A stretch of 64,000 nt of DNA from CAZCZZ01 sp964503335 (GTDB taxonomy: Bacteria; Verrucomicrobiota; Kiritimatiellia; CAIVKH01): NCBI GenBank assembly GCA_964503335.1, contig CAZCZZ010000004.1, positions 1-64,000 of the forward strand, read 5' to 3'. Positions within the stretch are counted from its first letter, which is position 1. Each line of letters starts with the position of its first letter. The notes under the pieces are model-generated. The model was given only the letters and a program-made list of their open reading frames with translations, did no database searches and was not told the origin of the DNA. Made by a program: the position numbers and the translations under genes. Positions 44,556-52,299 of this stretch are shown one piece after another.

Positions 44556-45038
44556 GTGGAAAAGAATTCGAGCATACGGGCGCGGTTCTCGCGCATTCAT
44601 GGCACGGGCGTTTTTGCGGTGGCGCCGATCCGTCGCGGCGACACGATCATAGAGTATCTGGGCGAGCGGCGGCTTTGGTCCTCTTACGATGGCCGCCAGG
44701 GCAGCCACACGGAGCTGTTTCACGTGACGTCGCGGCATGTGCTCGACCCGAAGAAGGGCGGCAACATCGCGCGCTATATCAACCACTCCTGCACGCCCAA
44801 TTGCGTTGCCGTGCAGGACGGCGAGAGAATCTTCATCGAAGCGCTCCGCGACATCGAGCCCGGCACAGAACTCTGTTACGACTACGGGCTCGTCCTCGGT
44901 CGCCGCTTTACGCGCCAGGATGTCCATCTCCACCGCTGCCGCTGCGGCACAAGCCGCTGCCGCGGTACCCTGCTCGCCGTCCCCTCGCACCGTCGCGCAC
45001 AGGTGAGGCGCTGGGCGAAGCAGCACTGTGACTCATAG
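44556..45038 (+). CDS. bacterial SET-domain protein
   Basis: 160-aa SET-fold protein lysine methyltransferase. RIHGTGVFAVAPIRRGDTIIEYLGE starts the fold; NHSCTPNC near 91 and ELCYDYG near 120 form the knot and catalytic Tyr; a post-SET zinc motif CRCGTSRCRGTLL near 135 is present. Such genes are of eukaryotic style but known in Chlamydiae and other PVC bacteria, where a nucleoid protein is a target. I chose the GTG at 44556 because AAGGAAGA lies 7 bp upstream. Its end overlaps the GH13 gene by 11 bp. Confidence 0.88.
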   Translation: MEKNSSIRARFSRIHGTGVFAVAPIRRGDTIIEYLGERRLWSSYDGRQGSHTELFHVTSRHVLDPKKGGNIARYINHSCTPNCVAVQDGERIFIEALRDIEPGTELCYDYGLVLGRRFTRQDVHLHRCRCGTSRCRGTLLAVPSHRRAQVRRWAKQHCDS

Positions 45039-48000
45039 ATTCCAAATTCTCTCGATCGCGTCCTTGATTTTCGCAGCGTTGCACGCCGCCACGGGTCAAT
45101 CCGTTCGTCCCGGTTGGGGCGCCACGCCGTATGCGGGTCCGGGCGGAACCGGCGTGACCTTCCGCGTCTGGGCGCCGCATGCGACATCCATCGGCGTGCC
45201 CGGCGTCTTCAATGGATGGAATACCGGCGCCAACCTGCTGGTGCGCGAAGGGACGACGGATGTGTGGTCGCTGGATGTGCCCGCCGCGCGCACGAATCAT
45301 GAGTACAAGTTCTACTTGAACGGCAGCCTCTGGAAGTCGGACCCGCGCAGCGCGGAGATCCGGTCCGGCACCCGAAACTCCGTCGTGCATAACCGCCAGG
45401 CCTTCCCGTGGTCGGGCGATTCGTTTTCGAACCCACCGCTGAAGGATCTCGTCGTCTATGAAATGCACGCGGGCACTTTCCATGATCCGACGCCGGGGAA
45501 CGGGATCAACGCCACGCTGGTCGATGCCATCGCGAAGCTCGACCATGTGAAGGACCTTGGCGCGACCGCCGTGGAGCTGATGCCCGTCAACGACTACCCG
45601 ACGGCGACAAGCTGGGGATACAACCCCGCGTATCCCTTTTCGGTTGAGAATGCGTACGGCGGTCCCGCGGCGCTGCAGCAGTTTGTGAAGGCCTGTCACG
45701 ATCGCGACCTCGCCGTCTTCATCGACATCGTCCACAACCACTACGGGCCCGATACGGACCTCTGGCAGTTCGACGGCTGGACGCCGAACCCTTCCTACGG
45801 CGGAATCTATTTCTTCAACACGAATTACCTCTGCTGCACGCCCTGGGGTGTCACGCGACCGAACTACGACGAACCGCAGGTGCGCGATTTTATCCGCGAC
45901 ACTTTTCACATGTGGATCGAGGACTACCACATCGACGGGTTTCGCTGGGACACCCCGTTTCACATGATCTTTGCGGAAACGAACGGCGGCCAGTACGCCT
46001 TCATCCCGTCCGGTTTCTCGCTCATCGAGGAATGTCTCCAGATGGTGGCAACGCAATATCCCGGCCGCGTGAACATCGCCGAGAACGCGAAGTACTTCGA
46101 ATCGTTCGACAGCTACTGGGAGACCGGCTTCCCGTGGGATCTCGCCGGCGTGCTGACACAGGGCGTGGACGCGAACCGGAATATGTTCACCATCGCATCG
46201 CTCATCAACGGGAGCGGCGACGGTTTGAAGCGCGTGCTCTTCTCGGAATCGCACGACACCGTGGGCAATCTCAACGGCGGCATTCGCCTGCCGACGGCAA
46301 TCGATGGCGCAACGCCGACCAGCTACGCAGCGCGCAAGCGCTCCATGCTCGGGGCAGCCGTCGCGTTCGCTTCGCCGGGCATCCCCATGGTATTCCAAGG
46401 CCAGGAGATGCTCGAGAACCAGTCGTTCGGCGACACGCTTCCGGTCGACTGGACGAAGACCAACACGCATTCGCGCGTCACATCGTTCTATCGCGATTTG
46501 ATCCGGCTGCGGCGAAATCTCGACGGCGTATCGGGCGGCCTGCAGGGCGCAGGTCGCAGCGTCACGCGCACCGATAACAGCTTCAAGATCATCGTCGCGC
46601 ACCGCTGGGATGCCGAGCAACCGGACCAGGACGTGGTTGTGGTTTTCAACTTTGCGAACCAGCAGCGGAACAACATGTCGATTCCGTTTCCCTCCGCGGG
46701 GACATGGTATGTCCACCTGGACTCGGATTCGGAATCGTATGGAGCTGATTTCACCAACGCGGGCAGCACCGTCGTAAGCGCGGTGGGAAGTTCCTCGGCC
46801 TCCGGCCCCATCACCATCGCTCCCTATTCCGTGATGGTCCTGTCGAAACTTCCACGCTCGGCGTCCCTCGAGGCGGCCACCGCCATCGACGCGCCCGGCG
46901 GCAATGCCGACGGCTTTGTCGATCCCGGCGAGAAGATCCTCGAGGAGCTCGTCGTGCGAAACCGGAACGGCGGTGCGGTCAGCAATGTGACGGTGACCCT
47001 GCTGTCCACGAATCCGCTCATTCGCATCCTCTACACCAATTCGCCGCTTCCGACCCTTCAGGGCGGTGCGCTCGGGACCAATGTCGATGTGGTGGGCTAT
47101 CACGTCAGCCGCACTGCCACATGCGGCTCTGTTTTTCATCTGCACGCGGTGGTTGAGCAACCCGGGTTCGCGGTGACGAGCGTGATCGAGCGACGCGTGG
47201 GGCGTCCCGTCATCACGGGGTCCAGCACCGGCGACTGCGATAGCGCGGATGTGCCGGTGAACATTCTCGATCTCACGACCGTCCAGTCGTCGCTTTCGAT
47301 CACAGCACCGGGCAGCCCGACGATTGAAGACGTCGACGCGATGCTGCGCATCGACCACACGTGGAATGGCGACATCGAGATCACGCTTCGGCATCCGGAC
47401 GGCACCACGGCGACGCTTTCAAGCCATCGCGGAAGCAGCAGCGACAACTACGGCTCCAATGCGTGCCCGTCGGCGATCCGCACCGTGTTCGACGACGAGG
47501 CGGCCACGGCCATCTCGGCAGGCACGGCGCCCTACCTCGGCTCGTTTCATCCGGAGACTGCTCTCTCCGCGTTCGACGGAAAACCGGTGACGGGGACATG
47601 GACATTGTCGATCAGCGACAACTTCGGCGCAGATACCGGAACGCTGCTTTGCTGGGGCCTGCGCATCGTCACATCGGAAAGCACCTTCGACTGCGTTGTC
47701 ACGAATCAGCCGCCCTCGGCGCTTCCGGTCTTTGCCAGTGCGGAGACCGCCGTCGCCACGAATATCGTACTCGCTGGTGAGGACCTCGACGACGATCCCA
47801 TCAGCTTTCATGTCGTCTCCGCGCCCTCGAATGGATTTCTCGTCGCGACATCTCCGCCCGTGTACGAGTCCGTGCGCAACTTCACAGGCACAGACACGTG
47901 GAACTTCGTGGTGTCGGACGGCCTTTCCACCAGCGCGCCGGGTCCGGCACACGTGGTCGTTTTCCAACCCTTGGACACCGATGGCGACGGAATTTCCGAT

Positions 48001-48393
48001 GCTTGGGAACTTGAGCATTTCGGCGATCCGGCGAACGGGTTCGCCGACGCAGACGACGACGGCGATTTGCAGTCGAATCTCTCGGAGTTCCAATCCGGGA
48101 CCTCGCCGACCAACGGTGCCGAATTCCTGTATGCGCAAGAGGGTCACGTCGATGAGTTCACCGGCGCGATCACGATCCGGTGGCCCTCCGTCGGCCACAC
48201 CCGCTACCGCATCGAATACTCCAGAACTGTCGAAGGCGCCTTCACGCCCATCCCGCGTCCCTTCGCCGACGAAGTCGACCCCAACCCCATCGGAACCCCC
48301 GGCACCATGACCTTCGTCGACGACTTCACCTTCACCCCTCCCCCCGCCACCGACGAATCCCTCATCTACCGCATCCGCGTCGTCGGACAGTAG
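45028..48393 (+). CDS. exported GH13 alpha-glucan enzyme with P-domain
   Basis: 1121 aa. Signal peptide 1-23 (SIASLIFAALHAATGQS). CBM48-like domain about 35-125 (GVTFRVWAPHATSIGVPGVF). GH13 barrel about 135-540 with DIVHNHYGPD, nucleophile in DGFRWDTPFH, acid/base in NIAENAKY and SHDTVGN; order and CBM48 fit glucan branching enzyme or maltooligosyltrehalose trehalohydrolase. A C-terminal all-beta domain, a proprotein-convertase P domain (about 745-885: HTWNGDIEITLRHPDG) and a thrombospondin-3-like DTDGDGISDAWE repeat follow. Start is GTG at 45028. Export suggests starch or glycogen attack outside the cytoplasm. Confidence 0.88.
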   Translation: MTHRFQILSIASLIFAALHAATGQSVRPGWGATPYAGPGGTGVTFRVWAPHATSIGVPGVFNGWNTGANLLVREGTTDVWSLDVPAARTNHEYKFYLNGSLWKSDPRSAEIRSGTRNSVVHNRQAFPWSGDSFSNPPLKDLVVYEMHAGTFHDPTPGNGINATLVDAIAKLDHVKDLGATAVELMPVNDYPTATSWGYNPAYPFSVENAYGGPAALQQFVKACHDRDLAVFIDIVHNHYGPDTDLWQFDGWTPNPSYGGIYFFNTNYLCCTPWGVTRPNYDEPQVRDFIRDTFHMWIEDYHIDGFRWDTPFHMIFAETNGGQYAFIPSGFSLIEECLQMVATQYPGRVNIAENAKYFESFDSYWETGFPWDLAGVLTQGVDANRNMFTIASLINGSGDGLKRVLFSESHDTVGNLNGGIRLPTAIDGATPTSYAARKRSMLGAAVAFASPGIPMVFQGQEMLENQSFGDTLPVDWTKTNTHSRVTSFYRDLIRLRRNLDGVSGGLQGAGRSVTRTDNSFKIIVAHRWDAEQPDQDVVVVFNFANQQRNNMSIPFPSAGTWYVHLDSDSESYGADFTNAGSTVVSAVGSSSASGPITIAPYSVMVLSKLPRSASLEAATAIDAPGGNADGFVDPGEKILEELVVRNRNGGAVSNVTVTLLSTNPLIRILYTNSPLPTLQGGALGTNVDVVGYHVSRTATCGSVFHLHAVVEQPGFAVTSVIERRVGRPVITGSSTGDCDSADVPVNILDLTTVQSSLSITAPGSPTIEDVDAMLRIDHTWNGDIEITLRHPDGTTATLSSHRGSSSDNYGSNACPSAIRTVFDDEAATAISAGTAPYLGSFHPETALSAFDGKPVTGTWTLSISDNFGADTGTLLCWGLRIVTSESTFDCVVTNQPPSALPVFASAETAVATNIVLAGEDLDDDPISFHVVSAPSNGFLVATSPPVYESVRNFTGTDTWNFVVSDGLSTSAPGPAHVVVFQPLDTDGDGISDAWELEHFGDPANGFADADDDGDLQSNLSEFQSGTSPTNGAEFLYAQEGHVDEFTGAITIRWPSVGHTRYRIEYSRTVEGAFTPIPRPFADEVDPNPIGTPGTMTFVDDFTFTPPPATDESLIYRIRVVGQ

Positions 48394-48395
48394 AC

Positions 48396-48463
48396 GGCTC
48401 GGCGGGACGCCTCGCCCTACCAGATCCTGTCGTTTGGTAGGGCGAACCCTCCGGGTGAGCCGC
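48396..48463. repeat. palindromic dispersed repeat, copy 2
   Basis: GGCTCGGCGGGACGCCTCGC...TACC (48396-48421) and GGTAGGGCGAACCCTCCGGG...CCGC (48436-48463) are the two arms seen at 12111-12169, here pointing outward from a 14-bp centre. It starts 3 bp after the GH13 stop. The conserved sequence and intergenic position support a REP-type family. Confidence 0.8.
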
Positions 48464-48473
48464 ATCCGGAGAT

Positions 48474-48503
48474 ATTCGTGTTCATTCGTGTTCATTCGTG
48501 GTT
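48474..48503. repeat. ATTCGTGTTC tandem triplet and AACCAC..ACGAAT family copy
   Basis: ATTCGTG occurs three times at 10-bp spacing. 48484-48503 is the same 20-mer (reverse orientation) as the arms at 41026-41096. It lies just before the DEAD-box gene and includes an in-frame GTG that should not be used as its start. Confidence 0.7.
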
Positions 48504-48518
48504 AAAACTCTTGTCATC

Positions 48519-49661
48519 ATGAGTACTTCATTCCAATCCATCGGCGTCCCCGCGGACTTCGTCGCCGCGCTGGGCAAGCTGGGAATTACAGAGCCGATGC
48601 CGATCCAGGTCGCGGCCTGGCCCGTCCTTGTGGAAGGCAAGGATGCGTATCTGAATTCAGAGACGGGGACGGGGAAGACGCTGGCGTATCTGCTCCCTTT
48701 GTTCTCGCGGCTGGATACGAAACTTGAAGCGACGCAGCTCGCGATCGTCGCGCCGACGCATGAGCTGGCGATCCAGATCCAACGGCAGTGTACCGACCTG
48801 GCGCAGTTCGCCGGGATGCAGGTGCGCGTCCTGCTCCTGATCGGCGGCACGTCGATGGAGCGGCAGATCGACAAGTTGAAGAAGAAACCGCATGTCGTCG
48901 TCGGATCGCCCGGGCGCATCGCGGAACTCATCCGGCTCGGAAAACTGAAATCCAACCACATCAAGAGCGTGGTAGTCGACGAGGCGGATCGCCTTCTCGT
49001 GGAGGAGAGCCTGCCGGCAATTCGCAACATCCTCAAAGCCGCGCCGCCAAACCGTCAGCTCGTATTCGCTTCCGCGACGGAACAGCAGGAGAGCAACGAA
49101 GCGCTGGCTTCGCTCGCGCCGAACCTGGTCATGCTGCAAGCCGGCGAAGCGCCGGTGAACCCGAACATCGAGCACCTCTACCTGATCTGCGACGAGCGCG
49201 ACAAACCCGATGTGCTCCGCAGACTGTGGCACGCGTTGAAGCCGGACCTGTCGATGGTGTTCGTCCACCGCAACGAGATGGCGGAGGAAGTGGCCGCGAA
49301 GTTGTCGCATCACAAGATTCCCGCCGCGGACTTGCATGGCGCTTATCACAAAGAGGACCGGAAGCAGGCCATGGACGCCTTTCGCAGCGGAAAGGTCAGC
49401 GTCCTGATCGCGTCGGATGTCGGCGCCCGCGGCCTCGACTTCAAAGGCATCACCCACATCTTCAATCTCGACGCCCCATCGCAAAGCAAAGCGTACCTTC
49501 ACCGCGTCGGCCGCACCGCCCGCGCCGGCGCCAGCGGCATGGCCGTGTCATTGATGACCGAAGACGAGGAACGCCTCGCCCGCCGCTACGAAAAGGAACT
49601 GGGCATCACCCTGACCCGCATAGCGCTCCGCGAAGGCCAAATCACCCGCTATCCCCGCTGA
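48519..49661 (+). CDS. DEAD-box ATP-dependent RNA helicase
   Basis: 380-aa core helicase without long extensions. Q motif near residue 20 (ELGITEP-like: GKLGITEPMPIQ), Walker A as SETGTGKT, VDEADRL (DEAD), FASAT in place of SAT, and HRVGRTARAG motif VI. It unwinds structured RNA in ribosome assembly or decay. The ATG at 48519 is chosen because the in-frame GTG at 48498 falls in repeat DNA. The short C-terminus lacks the basic RNA-binding tail of RhlE/CsdA, so it may need a partner. Confidence 0.92.
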   Translation: MSTSFQSIGVPADFVAALGKLGITEPMPIQVAAWPVLVEGKDAYLNSETGTGKTLAYLLPLFSRLDTKLEATQLAIVAPTHELAIQIQRQCTDLAQFAGMQVRVLLLIGGTSMERQIDKLKKKPHVVVGSPGRIAELIRLGKLKSNHIKSVVVDEADRLLVEESLPAIRNILKAAPPNRQLVFASATEQQESNEALASLAPNLVMLQAGEAPVNPNIEHLYLICDERDKPDVLRRLWHALKPDLSMVFVHRNEMAEEVAAKLSHHKIPAADLHGAYHKEDRKQAMDAFRSGKVSVLIASDVGARGLDFKGITHIFNLDAPSQSKAYLHRVGRTARAGASGMAVSLMTEDEERLARRYEKELGITLTRIALREGQITRYPR

Positions 49662-49926
49662 CCCAGAAACTTCGGATCGCCCACGAAAGACACGAAAGGG
49701 CACAGAATCCGGAGGAGCGAATTAACCGCGGAGTACGCTGAGGTCGCGGAGGCGGGTCGTCCCGCGCTGCCTCTGAATCATACTCGTAATCATGATCTTT
49801 CCTTTCGATACCTTGACGGAGGAGCTTACGACGGGACACGCTGAGTCCATCGATGAAGGATGTGAACGGGTGATCTCAGGCTAAAACCACCGGAGTGGAG
49901 GCAATGCCGGCTGGGACAGGTCCCTA
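49662..49926. other. intergenic region with dispersed-repeat fragments
   Basis: Holds CCCACGAAAGACACGAAAGG (about 49680) and AACCGCGGAGTACGCTGAGG (about 49726), two short phrases of the kind found repeatedly between genes of PVC bacteria. No reading frame is convincing. A small stem (GGGAC..GTCCC) lies just after the lipoprotein stop at 49927. Confidence 0.4.
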
Positions 49927-50718
49927 CTAATGGTTATCGATGATTATTCGAGTCGGCTCGCCCGGCAAGGCCTTGAGTCGAATAGTAACCGGTATATGCG
50001 AGAATCGCGTTCCCCAGCTATTTTCGAAGCTGATCACATGCCTTGATCCTGCGTCCCAGCCCGTGTTTGGCAGGACAACACGGTGGGCGTCATATGGAGA
50101 CTCGTCGTTCAGAATGATGTTATTGCCGTCAGCACTCAGGCTTGCCCGAAGCTTCTCGATGTTGAGTTCTGCGCCCGCCCGCGACGGAGAAGTGCCGCGA
50201 ATTTCGATGATCTTGGTTTCGCCTCTCGCCAAGTCAAAAGCCGCCGGCTCAACGGCATAACGACGGGGCCCTTTGTTGTTTGCCCGCCGCTCCATCGTAC
50301 CGCCACTGATCGTGACCGTGACAAGGTCACCATACCTGGCATTGGCATACAATGCCTCGACGCGTGCTTGCTCAGCACGAGCGCGCTGTTCTGCCGCCTC
50401 TTGCTGCTGAATTCTTGTCGCCTCGGCCTGCTGGCGCTTCTCTTCGTCGATGCGGTACTGGCTTGCCTGATACTCTGCCTGCTTCTCCTGCGGCAGTGCA
50501 TCCCACTGCTGCCTGGATAGGCCTAGTGGATAGGTCGCACACCCGGAGAAGACGAACGAGAGGCAGAAGGCGAAACAGAATACCCTGAGATATTTTGCTG
50601 TTACGAGCAGACGCAATATCTCTGTACAACCTAGGATCGTTGAATCAGATGCCTGCGAGTGGGTGCTTCTCGGCGTCTGACCCACGCGTGACTTGTCATG
50701 GTTACTCAGCGCCGCCAT
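49927..50718 (-). CDS. lipoprotein with coiled-coil region
   Basis: Up to 263 aa, not recognised. The lipobox FVFSGC (Cys near residue 59 from the ATG at 50718) follows a hydrophobic stretch, so the true start is probably nearer to the lipobox (TTG near residue 36). A charged Gln/Glu/Arg-rich helix (EEKRQQAEATRIQQQEAAEQ) follows, then a beta-rich C-terminal domain. The upstream end overlaps the stop of the PEGA gene, so the two are coupled. It may be an envelope protein working with that propeller lipoprotein. Confidence 0.65.
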   Translation of the reverse strand: MAALSNHDKSRVGQTPRSTHSQASDSTILGCTEILRLLVTAKYLRVFCFAFCLSFVFSGCATYPLGLSRQQWDALPQEKQAEYQASQYRIDEEKRQQAEATRIQQQEAAEQRARAEQARVEALYANARYGDLVTVTISGGTMERRANNKGPRRYAVEPAAFDLARGETKIIEIRGTSPSRAGAELNIEKLRASLSADGNNIILNDESPYDAHRVVLPNTGWDAGSRHVISFENSWGTRFSHIPVTIRLKALPGEPTRIIIDNH

Positions 50719-52165
50719 CGGCGATCTCCATGACCCAAATATCCCACTTCAGTCCCCGGTTGGAGCGGAAGTAAACCGTACGTCCATCCGTGGAGATAAT
50801 CGGCCTGTCGTCGTGCGAGCCATTGGTCGTCAGCTGTTTAGGATTGGTCCCGTCGGCATCCATGATCCAAATGTCGAAATTCTGTCGCCCATTCGAGACG
50901 CCCCGGTCACTTGTGAAGATAATCTTGCTGCCATCGGGTGACCAGCAGGGGTCCACGTCGTTGTAATTGGATCCCGTTGTCAGCTGTGTGGGACGCGAAC
51001 CATCGGGTGTCATGGTCCAGATTTTCGTTTTCCCAATATTCCTGTCCACCGCGGTATAGAGCACAAGGTCCCCCTTCGGTGACCAGCGGGACTCGCGTCC
51101 TTCCCGTATCTGCATGGGCAGGCCGGCGGGAAGGCCCTTATTGAGAGGCAAGCTCCACAGCTGAGGGATTTCAGATCCAGGCATTGACGCCGTCCACATC
51201 AACGCCGTGCCATCGGGCGAAATCTGAGGGTAGCTATCCGCGGTCGTTCCGGGCGTTACCATGCCCAGCCCTTTGAGGTTCGCCAGCGACATACGGAATA
51301 TCGCGTTCTTGCCGGCGCGCGTGGAGCCGAAGTAGACGAATTCTCCGTCATCCGAGAAACACGGGGCTTCGTCCAGATATCCGCCCTCTGTCCAGCGCTG
51401 CAGTCCACCTGCTCCTGCGACATCCATTGCCCAGAGGTTTGAGTAGAGCGGAGCTTTGAGAATATCTGCTCCGACTTCTTTGTCGAGGATGTCCGCAAGC
51501 AACCGCTTGTTATCTGGGAAAAGACAGAAGCGTCCGACCCATCGGGTAGTCGAAAAGTCCGTGAGCCGGCGAACAGCGCGAACGGTCGGGGATCGCTCTA
51601 TAACGTCTTGCTCGGAGAACACCATGCTGGATCGAACCTCCAGCCCCTTCTCGCCCACCACGATTTCCATAAGGATCATGCCCGCGATGGGTTCACCCAG
51701 ATCGATCTCGATTCGCGAGGACGACTCCGCCGTCAGGGTGATGCTCTTCGAGGGGAATCCGAACTTGCGGAGTTCATAGCTCTGTGAAGACTCTGTTATG
51801 GACACGACGATCGGGGTCTGACCCAGCAAATTTCCGTCGGAATCATAAACTTCGGCAGACGGCGGCTTGCTGGCAATCGTGACCTTCGGGATCTCTTTCT
51901 CCAAGTCAACTTGAACGGGTGACTTCGTATCCGAGCGAACAATCAGGCTCTGCTTGACGTAACCTTCCTTGCTCAGTTCATAGGAACCTGAAAACACGGA
52001 CGTGGGAGTCACACCCATGCGCTCGGGACCGCCCCGCTGTATTCGGAACACGTCCGCTCCCGTCGGGCGGCTTTCCACAACAATTGGTGTTCCGCAACCG
52101 AGGAGGCCAAGACAACCACTGACAACTGCCGCACACATCAAGTACCGACCAATTCCTAGATTCAT
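50702..52165 (-). CDS. PEGA-domain and TolB-like beta-propeller lipoprotein
   Basis: 487 aa. Signal peptide with lipobox LGLLGC near residue 24. Two PEGA-type surface domains (about 28-90 and 95-150: KVTIASKPPSAEVYDSDG). The C-terminal two thirds is a WD40-like/TolB propeller with repeats such as DPCWSPDGSKIIFTSDR and PQISPDGTALMW. It is anchored to the outer membrane or periplasm and probably binds protein or peptidoglycan. AGGAG lies 5 bp upstream of the ATG at 52165. The name is by architecture only. Confidence 0.83.
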   Translation of the reverse strand: MNLGIGRYLMCAAVVSGCLGLLGCGTPIVVESRPTGADVFRIQRGGPERMGVTPTSVFSGSYELSKEGYVKQSLIVRSDTKSPVQVDLEKEIPKVTIASKPPSAEVYDSDGNLLGQTPIVVSITESSQSYELRKFGFPSKSITLTAESSSRIEIDLGEPIAGMILMEIVVGEKGLEVRSSMVFSEQDVIERSPTVRAVRRLTDFSTTRWVGRFCLFPDNKRLLADILDKEVGADILKAPLYSNLWAMDVAGAGGLQRWTEGGYLDEAPCFSDDGEFVYFGSTRAGKNAIFRMSLANLKGLGMVTPGTTADSYPQISPDGTALMWTASMPGSEIPQLWSLPLNKGLPAGLPMQIREGRESRWSPKGDLVLYTAVDRNIGKTKIWTMTPDGSRPTQLTTGSNYNDVDPCWSPDGSKIIFTSDRGVSNGRQNFDIWIMDADGTNPKQLTTNGSHDDRPIISTDGRTVYFRSNRGLKWDIWVMEIADGGAE

Positions 52166-52278
52166 CTTTTCTCCTAAGCCGGGATAATCCGATATACTCA
52201 ACTGATTGTAGACGGGGTAGCCGCTCTTACTCTCCGAGAGCATTTTAGCACTCGTTTGCCGGTGAATCTGTACGAGGG

Positions 52279-52298
52279 ATCTGGCGCAAAGACCAGAT
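52279..52298 (-). terminator. short hairpin after the giant FN3-lipase gene
   Basis: ATCTGG (52279-52284) and CCAGAT (52293-52298) form a 6-bp stem with an 8-base loop just past the stop at 52300. No T run follows, so it is a weak terminator candidate. Confidence 0.3.
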
Positions 52299-52299
52299 T

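Noticed and set aside
48498..48518. GTG start of the DEAD-box helicase
   Set aside because: It falls within a dispersed repeat; the ATG at 48519 begins the conserved part.
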